A stretch of DNA of 64,000 nt from assembly GCA_023014365.1 (NCBI GenBank), contig JAEBUN010000040.1:248001-312000 (forward strand). The letters are read 5' to 3'. The notes below the pieces were generated by a model. It ran no database searches and was not told where the DNA came from. It saw only the letters and a program-made list of their open reading frames with translations. Source of the stretch: Lepiota brunneoincarnata. Lineage: Eukaryota; Basidiomycota; Agaricomycetes; Agaricales; Agaricaceae. Each line of letters starts with the position of its first letter. The stretch's first letter is position 1. A program made the position numbers and the translations under genes. Positions 36,665-47,339 of this stretch are shown here, one piece after another.

Positions 36665-38343
36665 CAGTGGGTCAAAAAACTGTCCCAATGTTTTCACTAT
36701 TTGGAAAGATCAGCTAATAGTGGACCATGGTGATTACATAAATATTTGGGAAAATGGACAATGATAATATAGCATATTGGGATCCTGAATCCGTTTGAAC
36801 CACATGATTTTTCCAAGAAGTAATGGATCAATTAATCATTTAAAATATTAACTCATTGGGACAGTTTTTTGACCCTCTGTCATTTTCTTAACATCTGGTG
36901 TTGGATGAGCCAAATCAATACTAAATCAAGTGTGGGGATAACAAAAACTATCATGTGACCTCTTCTATATCACATGATCATATTGAAATCACTTCAACCA
37001 TCTTTTCTTCTTACTATTACATCATAAAAGAAGTTGATTAAGATGAGGAAAACAATAAAGAAGGACAACCCTCTATACTGTCTTCTCAGAATAAATAATC
37101 AATAATTGACTAAATCACCACTGGGAAGCTGTTAGGGTGACCTGTGGGGCTCAGGCAACTCAGGGAGCCGAAGCGACACTGCAGGGAAATCCTAAGTGAT
37201 ATTAGACTATGAGTTATGTACAGGACACATACCTGCAGGGAAATCCTAAGAGAATAGGATGAGGAAACCCCTGCAGGCAAAAACTAGGTATATACCTAAC
37301 TTATATAATCAATATAAATTGGACCAGGCTTAGTAGCTGGACAATGCTTGTCAAGCTACCCAATTCATACACTCTATCCTCCCTACTCCTGTCACACTTC
37401 AAACATCTGAAATATGCTCAAAAAGAACAATTTCTGGTCTATTGTTAAGACTAAATGACCTCTTCTTAATAAGCAACACTAAACTGCTCACTTCAGATTG
37501 CCCACAAGCATAAAGATTGGACAGTGGGAGATTGGAAACAGATATTATGGACAGATAAAACAAAAATCAACAAGCTTGGGTCATATAGGAAGATGTATAA
37601 GGGGGGAAGGACTCTCAGACAAGATTATTATTCTTACTGCTAAGCATGAAGGTGGTAGTAACATCATGGTATGGCAGGCTATGGGATAGAAGGGAGTAGG
37701 AATGCTAGTGGAGGTTGAGGGGATTATAGATGTAGAGCAGTCCTGTGAGACTTTGGAGTATAGGATGGTGAACAGCTTTGAAACTTTGGAGATGGAGGAG
37801 GAGTGGATATTCCAGTAGAACAATGATCCAAAATACAAGTCTAAAGGGGCAATAGAGTGGTTGGAAGATAACAATATGTAAGTTCTACTATGGCCAGCAC
37901 AATCTCCTGACTCCAAATCCATTGAACACCTCTGAATATATCTAAAGAACCAGTTGAAGGGATATGAGAAACACCTGAGAGAATACATGAATTATGGGAT
38001 AGGTTGGTGGTAAAGTGAAATAGGATTGCTGCAGAAAGATGTCAAAGCTTATAGAAAGCATGACCAGAAGGCTCAAGGTGGGTATTAAGGCAAAAGGAGG
38101 CAATTCAACATATTAATTAGGTAGATGATAGAGGGTCAAAAAACTGTCCCAATGAGTTAATATTTTAAATCATTAATTGATGGATTACTTCTCGGACGAA
38201 TCACGTGATTTAAACGGATTCAGGATCTCAATACGCTATATTACTATTGTCTATTTTCCCAAGTATTTACATAATCACCTTGGTCCATTATTAGCTGATC
38301 TTCCCAAAGGGTGAAAACATTAGGACAGTTTTTTGACCCACTG
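36665..38343 (+). mobile_element. Tc1/mariner element with long inverted repeats
   Basis: Bounded by inverted repeats of about 215 bp (36665-36879 and 38130-38343) starting CAGTGGGTCAAAAAACTG, with TA on both outer sides as expected for Tc1/mariner insertion. The inner end of each repeat carries an inverted copy of the outer motif (ACAGTTTTTTGACCCTCTG), so there are four probable transposase sites, as in the IR/DR arrangement of some Tc1 elements. Total length 1679 bp. Confidence 0.85.
37480..38110 (+). pseudogene. Tc1-like DDE transposase remnant
   Basis: Across shifting plus-strand frames one reads WTVGDWKQILWTDKTKIN, GGSNIMVWQAMG, NDPKYKSKGAIEWLEDNN and WPAQSPDSKSIEHL. These match the Tc1 pattern: first catalytic Asp in WTDE/WTDK, second in QQDNDPKHTS, and WPAQSPDLNPIEHLW. 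Stops and frame changes are common and the N-terminal DNA-binding part cannot be read, so the copy cannot move itself. Confidence 0.75.
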
Positions 38344-38345
38344 TA

Positions 38346-39652
38346 TCCAGTCACCTCACTGCTGTGTCAGGTTGTCAGATGAAGCCTGGAGTTCAGGCTC
38401 AGGGACTGTTTGAAGCTGCATACTTCCAGATGTACACAATGGACAAGGCAGTCACATATAACCCAGAGGGTGGACACCATGGGAAGGCCATTACCATGGA
38501 TCAGGCACTTGGACCCACCCAGCTGTTGGAATTGGGTATTTTTGGCAAACTGATGGAATGCCAATTTTGAGATCACATGAATGCCCTGTGGATGCCACAT
38601 CATAGGTAGGATATGCACCTAGTTTACAAGTAGATACCCTCATCTGTTTACCTCCCACCCCCATCATTGTCTGTCTCTCTCAAATATACTTTACTGTTTG
38701 TTCACCCTCTTGAGCATATTTCAACACCAGCCACTGGCCTTTGTTGAGGGTCTCCTCAATGTTTACATGAGTGTGATGAGGAAAAACACATCAAATGTGC
38801 AAGTGGAGGTTTGAGTGCCTCTTGAGCATGCAACTATGGTCCTCATGTGGCTGAACTGCACTCTGTTGCATCAATCCCTGGTCTCATTCAGCCAGTCAGA
38901 ATGGTGGTGCATTGACTCTTCCCTCTGGTGGATAAACTATGGTTGAGATTTGCTGATGCATGCCATCCCCCCCCTCCTACAGGAATTTTAGAGCTTACCA
39001 ACTGATGGCATGCAGTTGGATCTTGTTGATGCAAGTTTCAGGCATGCCTGCACTTTGTGTCCATCCTGATACCCTCTCTCTGTCTGCTGCATGTCAGTGG
39101 CTCATCAATAGCCTGCATTTGTGGCCTGACAATGACCCCACATACCACAGCTTGATGTTCATTGTGTTGCCAGCAACAGAGGCAGGCAATCTTACCAACA
39201 ATTTGTTTGCATGCCACCTGTCCTTTGGCAGGGAGCAAGAGGAGGAGGAGAGTGGCTCAGATGACAGAGACCAGTTAGTTCCACATAACTCATATGGTGT
39301 CATATTTCTACGCCCCATTAAGGTCAATGTCAATGTGCCATGAATGAGGATTGGTGGCACCTTCCTCACACAAGCAGCATTCAAATACATCTTCAACACA
39401 TCATTCAAGGATATCAAACTCAAGTATTACAAAGTTGGCATCATACCAAAGGTGGTCATAGCCCAACAATGTGTTGTGACCAACAAGACATGACATACCC
39501 CTGCCTACATCAATATGACTAATGCCCTTGATGAAAACCTGTTAAATCTTGCAGAGAAAGGCTACATGCTCCCCCCACCACCTGTTGATGATGGTTCAGA
39601 TATCAACAACCAGGAAGACTTTAATGAGGCAACTAAAGATATTGATGTTGTT
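38346..39652 (+). pseudogene. Unidentified transposon protein, first part (element C)
   Basis: One plus-strand frame covers most of 38960-39652 with TGA interruptions that look like former CGA codons. Readable parts are PDNDPTYHSLMFIVLPATEA, GVIFLRPIKVNVNVP, MRIGGTFLTQAAFKYIFNTS, TPAYINMTNALDENLLNLAE and DINNQEDFNEATKDIDVVVS. The frame continues after the insertions at 48621. I do not recognise the family. CpG is almost absent. Confidence 0.5.
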
Positions 39653-39657
39653 GTCTC

Positions 39658-39794
39658 TGTTATGAACAGTCTGGATTGAGAGGAACAAGAACAACTATTT
39701 GACTTTACAAGATGGGTACAGGAAACCACAGACCAGTTGCGAGTGCAGGAGTATGAAGATGAAGAAGGGGAATATTACAATGCCATGCAGGACC
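39658..39794 (+). mobile_element. Left part of an old family-A solo LTR, split by the young element
   Basis: Begins TGTTATGAACAGTCTGG and continues at 48043. The whole LTR would be about 710 bp. Outer target duplication GTCTC at 39653-39657 and 48616-48620. CpG-depleted. Confidence 0.9.
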
Positions 39795-40492
39795 TGTTAT
39801 GATCCGTGCTCCTTCTGTATCCGAGGATAACTGGAGACGGCCTTCAATCACTCCACAAGGTGTCCGAGACGGTTGGCCTTATAGAGCTTAGTGGATCGCG
39901 CTCAATGAGATAACGAGGGAAGATGCCAAGTTAAGGCAGAGAGGTAAACGACCGCTGTTAACAAGATTAAAGCTTAGGGCTTTAATCTCTACTTGTACAG
40001 GCCTTATATACCTATGAGGTGCTATATACTCGTTATAGGTTACTTGGCTGTTCTACTGGTCGTCCGCAGTCCTGACCATGATGCACATCCTGGCTGATGG
40101 CATCCTAGTGTTATTTATATTACAATGAGTCAGTACTCTTGCTACTGCTGTGCGATGTTCCATCGCTTTCCTCTGACTCATAATCTCCTTCTCCCGATTG
40201 TATCTCCATGGAGTCTTCTCCGTTCTCGCTCTCCATTCTCTCAGTGCTTCCATCCGTATCGGAGGTTGGATCGGTTGATCCATGGTTATCTTCTTCGTCC
40301 TCGGGGTATTCCAATATATCCTCCAAGGTTATCTCCATTCCTGCTTCTCTCGCCAGGTCCTGCATGGCGGTGTAGTATTCCCCTTCCTCGTCTTCGTATT
40401 CTTGTGCCCGTAGTTGGTCTGTAGTCTCCTGTACCCATCTTGTAAAGTCGAACAGTAATTCTTGTTCCTCCCGGTCTGGACTGTTCATAACA
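39795..40492 (-). repeat. 3' LTR of the complete family-A element
   Basis: In element sense it begins TGTTATGAACAGTCC and ends GGATCATAACA. It encodes the end of the third reading frame (stop at 40120) in its U3 part. A TATATAAG lies upstream of the AAGCTTTAATCT motif that matches the primer-binding site. Confidence 0.95.
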
Positions 40493-41749
40493 TTATCCCC
40501 TTCGTAAGGTCTGATGTCCTCATCAGACATATCCTCAGTATAGTCCGACAGGCTCTCCTGTAATGTTTGATTCGGCGATGGGGTCCCAGTCGAAGTATGG
40601 GTCGGGTTCTGGGGAGTCGCTTCGGTAACTTGGTGGTCTGGGGATGGCGGGTCTTGGGTGAGGTCGATGACGATGGGTTCTCTGGAGTGAATGGTGGCGG
40701 GTGTGCCGAAGGATCGATTCAGGAAGTCGGTGGCTTCCACTAGCAGATGTGGTGGTGGCGTTGGTGGTCGGAATGACGACGGGGGCATTTTGAATTCGGG
40801 TGCGGAGGGGTCTGGCTGAAGCGGGGCGCTGCTCGGTGCTTGCAACAATGTGTCGAATATTGTTGTTTGTGGTTTCGCGTGTGAGGGATCGAGCTCTGCT
40901 TGGTATTCCTCGTGGGCGGCGATACAGGCCAGGTACCATACTTGCGGGTTGATGCTGGTAAGGGTTTCTCTCGCAGTGCTTCTCGTAATGGCCTGGGGCA
41001 ATCTTTCGACAATATCGACATTGGTAGCGCGGGCATCCTGCTTTGATATGGCCGAATCGACGGCAGCAATTGCAGCGAGTTTGGGTGGTGGATAAGTGAG
41101 TGGTGGTAGTCCCGACGGGGGCGTCATTAGAAGCAGATATAGCTTGTACAACACTTGATGGTTGGTTACTCGTATCCACCATGGGAGGGTTGGAAGGTTG
41201 GGTGGTGGTCCCGATAGGTAGGATAGGGCGGTCCTGACTTCCGCTTCCATTGCTCGGGCTTGGGATCGGACTCTCGAACGGGAATTCGGTGAGAGCGGTT
41301 GATAGCATGGCAGAAATGGTGTTGCGGTCCTGTTCCTCTGTTGCGCTAGAAAGAATAGTGGCGCATAGTTCTTTGAATTCTGTTGTTCGGTCGTGGACGA
41401 GGCGCTTGTGATACAGAAGAGCAGTAAATGTCTTCCAGCAGGTGTCGACCAGGGGTACCATCGCTGGACTGCGTTTAAGACGGGTTCCGGTAATATGAAA
41501 GGGAACTTCGTGTAGAAGGATGGATCGTATCTCGGGTTGGTTGGAGGGAAGGAAGGTATGCCGGATGATATAAGGACTGTTGGTCCTGTCTGGTTGGTCG
41601 TCAGCGGTATCGGTGGCAGGGTTAGGTTGGCTATTTCCTTCGACGCGGTTCGCCAGGGATATGATTCTTTCCTGGATGAGAAGGCGTCCATCGTTGTCTG
41701 GCTCTGGGAGGTCTGGAGTGGTTGCTCGAGTGTTGGGTGGTTGGGTCAT
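40120..41749 (-). CDS. Third reading frame of the family-A element: zinc-knuckle protein running into the LTR
   Basis: Two overlapping frames occur downstream of pol. Frame 1 (41749-40535) starts MTQPPNTRATTPDL and contains a CCHC knuckle CNCCRRFGHIKAGC and a second CxxC-H-C cluster CRYCRKIAPGHYEKHC. Frame 2 (41691-40120) is most protein-like from QVWYLACIAAHEEYQ onward and ends in an acidic stretch inside the 3' LTR (NSPDREEQELLFDFTRW, GMEITLEDILEYPEDEEDN). One C fewer in the run at 40946-40948 joins frame 1 to frame 2, giving one protein of about 540 residues. It overlaps the end of pol by about 120 bases. Older copies conserve the acidic part. It is distinct from the zinc knuckle in gag; function unknown, possibly nucleic-acid chaperone or accessory factor. 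Confidence 0.65.
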
Positions 41750-44700
41750 TGGTGGGGTTGTCTAGCTTGTGGGCCCTTTTATATTCTTCAATGACTTCCT
41801 TGGCGTTCTCCAGGTTCGCTTCTGGCTCCCAGGAATCCTCGGTGGGAAGGTATCCTTTCCATCTGACTAGGAATTGATACTTGTTCCGGAATTTTCTGTG
41901 GCGCAGTATTGACTCGACCTCGTATTCTTCTTCTCCGTTTACAAGGTCGGGTGGTGGGGCTGTGTTGTATTCCCCATGTGTGTCGTTCTCTTCTGCAGGC
42001 ATTAGGAGGCTCGCATGAAACTTGTTGTGGATCTTCCATTTGATGGGTAATTTTAGTTCGTAGGTAACAGGTCCGAGTTTTCTTGTTATGGTGAAGGGAC
42101 CTTCTCGGCGTTGGGCCAGTTTCTTTGAGGCGTACTGAATTGGGAGGTTGCGGTTGTCGAGCCAAACCTTCTGTCCAACTTTTAGATTGATATCTGGCCG
42201 GTTATATCTTGCAGCCATTTTTAGTCTGGCTTGTTCATGCGCAGCTTGGGCTTCTTGGCGTATCTTGGCGAGGTATTTAAACTTCTCTCCTATTGCTGGA
42301 ATGTTCGTTGGCTCCTCGGAGGTCGGAAATCCTTTGGGGCTTGATCCATAGAGGAGTTCAAATGGGGTATGTTGGTGTTCGGCATGTGTTTTCGAGTTGT
42401 GGACGTATTCCAGGAGTGGGAGTGCCTTTACCCATTTGTTCGGGTTCGATGAGCAATAGATGCCAAGGTAGAGTTCTATTTCTTGATTGAATCGCTCTGT
42501 TTGTCCGTCTGTCTGGGGGTGGTAGGCGGTAGAGAGTGCTTGTTCGATTCCGAGTTGTTTGTAGAATTCTTTCATGGATTTGGCAGCGAATCTGGGGTCG
42601 CGATCACTGAGAACTTTCTCGGGAAGGCCAAATCTAGAGAATAGCCGTTTGATAAGAATTTCGGCGATCTTGTCCGCGTTGGCGGTTTTCGCAGTAGGTT
42701 CTAGAATTATCCCCTTCGTAAGCTGGTCGACCACGACCAGTATAGAATCATGGGGTCCGTCCGGGGGTAGGTCTGTGATGAGATCCATCGAGATGTTCGA
42801 GAATGGACGGGTAGAACGGGGTCCAGGGATAGGTTGAAGCGGTGGTTTTAGGGGGTGGCGATTGATCTTGTATTGTTGGCAAGCGCCACATCCTTTGACG
42901 TAGTTTTTGACGAATGATCGCATCCCGGGCCAGTAGGCGTATTCCTGGAGTTTTCTAGTTGTTTCTGCGATTCCAGGGTGTCCTGCGGTGGGTGAGTCGT
43001 GTACTCTTTGTAGTAAGCGGCGTCTGAGGTGTAAATCTTGTGGTATAAATAGTTTTCCTTGAACACGTGGGTGTCCTGAGTCGTCTTCTTGGGCGATGTC
43101 GGTCTGTTTCTTTTTCTTCCACAGCTCTTTTATTTCCTTTTTAGTGTTTTCGTCGATAATATGGATATGTTGTGGTTGTTCTGGGGTGAAGAATTTGTCA
43201 GGAAGTGCAACGACCTGTTTGTTGTCTCTTGTCTTGGGTTCATGATCGGGTCGTCTGGAAAGGGCGTCTGCTGGTCCATTTTTCTTTCCAGGGATATGTC
43301 GGATTTCAATGTCAAATCGTTGCATGTAGGCAATCCATCGAGCTTGTCTTCTGCTGAGGTCTTCAGGTTTTCTCCAGCGGCGAAGGTTGTCGTGATCTGA
43401 CCATACGATGGTCTTGTGTGATGATCCTTCTATGTGGTGGCGCCATTCTTTGAGTGCTCGGATAATGGCGAAGAGTTCCTGTTCGGAGCAATGATAGTTG
43501 CGTTCGGCTGGTGAGAATCCTTTTGAGAAGTATGCGACTGGGTGTTTAATTCCGTTGTTGTCGCGTTGAAGTAGGACTGCTCCTGATGCAAATAGTGATG
43601 CGTCGCATTCGATTTCGAAGGGTTTGTCTCGGTCGGGGACCATTAATACCGGTTCGCTTTGGAATTTCCTCTTGAGAGTATCGAAGGCATTCTGGCATTC
43701 TTCTGTCCATTCGAATTTCTTGGTTTTGGACATTAGGGCATTGAGGGGTTTTGCCCATGTGGCGTATTGGTGTATGAATTTTCGATAGAAGTTGCAAAAT
43801 CCTATGAATTTTCGTATGTCGCGCGGGGTAGTTGGTGTTGGCCATTCAGCGATGCCTTTGAGCTTTGCTGGGTCCATCGATACTGAGTCGGGAGTGATAA
43901 TAACTCCTAGATATTCGAGTCGTTGTCGTTCGAATTCGCATTTCTCGGTTTTGAGGTATAGATCGTTGTCCTTGAGTATCTTGAGTACTTCTCTTGTGAG
44001 GCGTCGGAGTTCTTGTTTTGTTTTTGCGTGAATGAGGATGTCGTCCATGTAAACAATTACTCCTCCATTGTCGATGAGTTTTCGGAATAATGAGTCCATC
44101 ATGGTTTGGAATGTTGCTGGGGAGTTACACATTCCAAAGAACATAACCGTGGGTTCGAATAATCCTCGGGGTGTCCTGAAGGCTCCTTTCCATTCATCTC
44201 CTTTGCGTATGCGGATGTTGTTGTATCCTGCTCGTACGTCAAGTTTGGTAAAGTATTTTGATCCTCGGAGTTTGTCGAGAATATGAGAGATGAGGGGAAG
44301 GTTGTATGCATTTTTGACGGTATGCTCGTTGAGGTACCTGTAGTCTTGACAGGGGCGTAGTTTTCCGTCTTTCTTTCCTACGAAGAAGAAAGGTGATGCC
44401 ATTGGCGATTCGGACGGTCGAATGTATCCCTTTTGAAGGTTTTCTTCTAGGAACGTGTCGAGTTCCTTTTCTTCATTGAGGGAGAGTCGGTAGGACTTCA
44501 TGGCGATTGGTTTGAATGATTCCTTGAGTTCAATTTTGTGATCCCATGGTCGTTGTGGGGGGAATCGTTCGGCTTGTTTCTTGCTAAATACTGGGAGGTA
44601 TTCGTGGAATTCCGTGGGTACGACTTTTCTTGGGTCGTCGTTTTTCTTTTCTCCGTGTTGTACGGCGAGGAATTGTGATGCGGAGGCTTTGAAGTTGATT

Positions 44701-45299
44701 TCTTCGAAGCTTGTGGGCTCTAGTGTGGAGATGTGGTTGAGTTGGTCGTTGTAGATCCAATCGGGTTCCATGGATTGGATGAGTTCTCGGAATATAGTGT
44801 TGTCCCAACGTTCGTTTCTCCAGCGTAGTTGTTTGGCATCCCAGTCGATGTCTGGGTTGTGTTCTGCGAGCCAAGGGAATCCAAGGATGAGTCTTGGGCT
44901 TCCGAGGGAGACTACTTTTGGTTTGATCTCCATATTCTTCCCGTTAACCGTTAGGTTGAGGGTCGTGTAGTGGGTGGCTGTCCCGTTTTCGTTAACAGAT
45001 CCATCGGCATTTCGTACTTCGATGGGTCGATCGAGGGGTGTCGTTTTGAATGAATGTTGTTTGACCATTCCGGGGTCAATGAAGTTTCCTGCTGCTCCTG
45101 AGTCGAGTAGGGCGAGTAGTTCCACGCTTTCGGGTCCTTCCTTAGTGAACTTGTGTTTTCGGATTCGACAGGGTAGATGTATTACGCGTGCTGACGATTC
45201 CTGTAACTTTACAACATTAATATCATTTTGTGAATAGGAAAGGGAAGGAGGTCTTTGTGGAGGGCTAGACGTGGTGGCTAGTCTCCTTAGGCAAAATCC
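41631..45299 (-). CDS. pol: Family-A pol: protease, RT, RNase H, integrase, chromodomain
   Basis: An uninterrupted frame of more than 1160 codons. It is open back to 45299, where it overlaps the end of gag by a few codons in the -1 frame, so it is probably made as a Gag-Pol fusion. Protease LLALLDSGAAGNFID; RT QDYRYLNEHTVKNAYNLPLI and catalytic VIVYMDDILIHA; RNase H IECDASLFASGAVLL and the HCSEQELFAIIRAL motif; integrase zinc finger (HDSPTAGHPGI then CGACQQYK) and DDE core (ISMDLITDLPPDG, TAYHPQTDGQTERFNQEIE); chromodomain YEVESILRHRKFRNKYQFLV then RWKGYLPTEDSWEPEANL. The chromodomain may direct integration to marked heterochromatin. All catalytic residues appear present, so it may be active. 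Confidence 0.93.
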   Translation of the reverse strand, partial: GFCLRRLATTSSPPQRPPSLSYSQNDINVVKLQESSARVIHLPCRIRKHKFTKEGPESVELLALLDSGAAGNFIDPGMVKQHSFKTTPLDRPIEVRNADGSVNENGTATHYTTLNLTVNGKNMEIKPKVVSLGSPRLILGFPWLAEHNPDIDWDAKQLRWRNERWDNTIFRELIQSMEPDWIYNDQLNHISTLEPTSFEEINFKASASQFLAVQHGEKKNDDPRKVVPTEFHEYLPVFSKKQAERFPPQRPWDHKIELKESFKPIAMKSYRLSLNEEKELDTFLEENLQKGYIRPSESPMASPFFFVGKKDGKLRPCQDYRYLNEHTVKNAYNLPLISHILDKLRGSKYFTKLDVRAGYNNIRIRKGDEWKGAFRTPRGLFEPTVMFFGMCNSPATFQTMMDSLFRKLIDNGGVIVYMDDILIHAKTKQELRRLTREVLKILKDNDLYLKTEKCEFERQRLEYLGVIITPDSVSMDPAKLKGIAEWPTPTTPRDIRKFIGFCNFYRKFIHQYATWAKPLNALMSKTKKFEWTEECQNAFDTLKRKFQSEPVLMVPDRDKPFEIECDASLFASGAVLLQRDNNGIKHPVAYFSKGFSPAERNYHCSEQELFAIIRALKEWRHHIEGSSHKTIVWSDHDNLRRWRKPEDLSRRQARWIAYMQRFDIEIRHIPGKKNGPADALSRRPDHEPKTRDNKQVVALPDKFFTPEQPQHIHIIDENTKKEIKELWKKKKQTDIAQEDDSGHPRVQGKLFIPQDLHLRRRLLQRVHDSPTAGHPGIAETTRKLQEYAYWPGMRSFVKNYVKGCGACQQYKINRHPLKPPLQPIPGPRSTRPFSNISMDLITDLPPDGPHDSILVVVDQLTKGIILEPTAKTANADKIAEILIKRLFSRFGLPEKVLSDRDPRFAAKSMKEFYKQLGIEQALSTAYHPQTDGQTERFNQEIELYLGIYCSSNPNKWVKALPLLEYVHNSKTHAEHQHTPFELLYGSSPKGFPTSEEPTNIPAIGEKFKYLAKIRQEAQAAHEQARLKMAARYNRPDINLKVGQKVWLDNRNLPIQYASKKLAQRREGPFTITRKLGPVTYELKLPIKWKIHNKFHASLLMPAEENDTHGEYNTAPPPDLVNGEEEYEVESILRHRKFRNKYQFLVRWKGYLPTEDSWEPEANLENAKEVIEEYKRAHKLDNPTNDPTTQHSSNHSRPPRARQRWTPSHPGKNHIPGEPRRRK

Positions 45300-47149
45300 T
45301 TAACCAGAGGGGCATCTGGGTGGTTGGATTCATTTGCAAAATGTTCGTAGATGTCCTCGACTTCTTCGTCGGTTGCATCTTCTAGTATGTTGTATAGTGA
45401 GTTCTTTTTCCTGTAGCTTGCTTGTCTTCTTCTGGATATCGCATTTGACCGGTTTCTGGCATCCAAATTGCGGGGTAATTCGGATCGGCGATATATTGTC
45501 TTCTTGGTGGGGCATTCACGGGCGAAATGTCCAGTCTTGCGGCAGTTGAAGCATCTCTTTTCCTTGAGATCCCTTCTTTGGGCGTCCGTGAGGATTGCAT
45601 TGAGGGCTTCGCGGGTGCGTTCTTGTACCAACTGGTGGAGTCTGTCTTCTTCGGTCTCCTCGTCTTCATCAGCTTCCTCGGCGAGTAGATCTGGCTCGTC
45701 CTCAAAGTCGAGGTTGTAGACTGCTTCGGCGAGTTGGTCAATATCCATTGCGTTAGGGTCTGTTGCTTGATAGGGCAGTGGGACACGGCGCGTAAAAGCA
45801 TTTCTTTTCCCTTTAAATGGGCGAGTGCGCGAAGTCGTTGGAAACGAGGGAGTTCCTCGAGTTTGCATATAGTCGCGTTGAGTTTGTAGTATCTGATATG
45901 CTGTTCGAGCTTGCTTGAACCAGTCGCTGAGTTTGTTTCCTGGATTGAGGCTAATTGTCTTGATTGCGACGGGGCGATCCAGCCCGTTCTTGAAATAGTT
46001 GACCGCCGCCACTCCATCTCCAAGGTCGGCCTGATAGGCAAGTATCTGGAACTGGGATATGTAATCGTCGATATATCGTCCATTCTGTTTGAGGTGGCGG
46101 ATTCTGTCCATTGCATCGGCGGGGACATTGTTTGGGGCGAAGGATGTATCGAGTCCTTCGAGAAATTTCTTCCATGTCGGAAGGGTCTGGCTTCCATCAA
46201 GTTCTTTGTTTGATTCCAAGAATGCTCCTCTCCATGTTGCGGCGGGGCCGGTGGACATGTATGAAAGGGCGAATTGTATCTTGGTCTTGTCATCGGAAAA
46301 GGCTCCTGGCTTTGCATCGATGTATAGTTGTACTGCATCCTTCCAGAGGCGGAAGTAGTCGGTCTCTCCATTAAAGGTTGGGGGTGTATTGATTTTTGCG
46401 GAGGAGGCCATATTGTTAATGTCAGAGGTTGTGGATTCCTCGTCGGAAGTGTGAATAGACCCGGTAGTGGGGCTAACTTCGGATGGTTCGGATTGTACAG
46501 GGGAACTGGATCGAGGCGGTGAGTGTACCGGTGATCCAAGTGGTGATGCGAGGGGTGAGAATGTTCTTGGGGGTTTCTGTTGCGAAGTGTTGTCGCTAGT
46601 TCTTGTACTTGTTGAGGGTTGAGGACCGGAGGATGGGGTAGATGTTCTATGAATCGGCTCCCCGAGCTTTGAGCGGGTAGAGGTGGCAGTTCTTTCGGGT
46701 GGTGGTTGTTTAGGTAGGGATTGAAGAACTGATGCTGGGGGTGCTGGGTATCCTGGGTCTTCTGTTCGACGTTGAACTCTCTCGGTAGGTTGTGTAGGGT
46801 ACGGTGCGGAACCAGAGGGTGAACGAGTGAGGGGTATAGGTTTTGTTTTCTTTTTAGGGTCCGTGGTGGAGGGGGTGTGAAGTCGGGTTCGGAGTCGGTT
46901 GTTGACCAGTCAGAACTGTTGGATTCTTCGTAGTCGGTGGCAAGGGGGGTCGTTTCGGTTTGTAGACAGGGTGAAGAGGGAAGAAGTCGAAGGTGAAGGT
47001 GAGGGTGAATAAACAACGCTTGCGGGTGCGTTATCCCAATCGACGCTTGAAGGTGCGGATGACCTGTATACAACGCTTACGGGTGCATTATCCCAATCAA
47101 CACTTAAAGGTGTGGATGACCTATCAACGCTTTCGGTGCGTCTGACCAA
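45287..47149 (-). CDS. gag: Family-A gag: capsid and nucleocapsid
   Basis: The intact downstream part (45287-46411) encodes MASSAKINTPPTFNGETDYF, the capsid region (GAFLESNKELDG, YISQFQILAYQADLG) and a CCHC zinc knuckle CFNCRKTGHFARECP, ending VKDFA. Its frame is open upstream without ATG to about 46915, and the same frame opens again at 47149 (MVRRTESVDRSSTPL). The gap is bridged by a second frame (LATDYEESNSSDW) entered at the C-run 46944-46949 and left at the A-run 46851-46855; one C fewer and one A more give a single Gag of roughly 620 residues. An older copy at 25895-25905 has the shorter C-run. The gag stop overlaps the start of the pol frame. Confidence 0.8.
45293..45299 (-). promoter_or_regulatory. 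Candidate -1 ribosomal frameshift site between gag and pol
   Basis: In the gag frame the last codons read AAG GAT TTT GCC TAA. The heptamer G-GAT-TTT fits the slippery pattern used at a retroviral pro-pol junction (GGATTTA type). The pol frame has a stop immediately upstream (45300-45302) and is open from this point, so the overlap is only about 12 bases. No downstream pseudoknot was modelled. Confidence 0.5.
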
Positions 47150-47325
47150 GGGTGCAGAGGGTATGGTGGCCTGCTCTACGGGGGTGTATCACCGGACAGC
47201 GACAAGGCGTGTCGTCAGATACGGTTGGCACTCGGATAGCGATAAAGTGTATCGTCTGCCGGTGTGGAAGGGTAGCGACAAGGCGTACCGATACCACAGG
47301 GTGTACGATGGAGGTTGTCCAAAGG

Positions 47326-47337
47326 AAGCTTTAATCT
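47326..47337 (-). promoter_or_regulatory. Primer-binding site, apparently for self-priming
   Basis: Two bases inside the 5' LTR the element reads AGATTAAAGCTT. The exact reverse complement AAGCTTTAATCT occurs in the LTR itself (47509-47520 and 39964-39975, minus strand), about 35 bases after a TATATAAG box, near the expected mRNA start. This resembles Tf1-type self-priming rather than tRNA priming. Confidence 0.6.
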
Positions 47338-47339
47338 AA

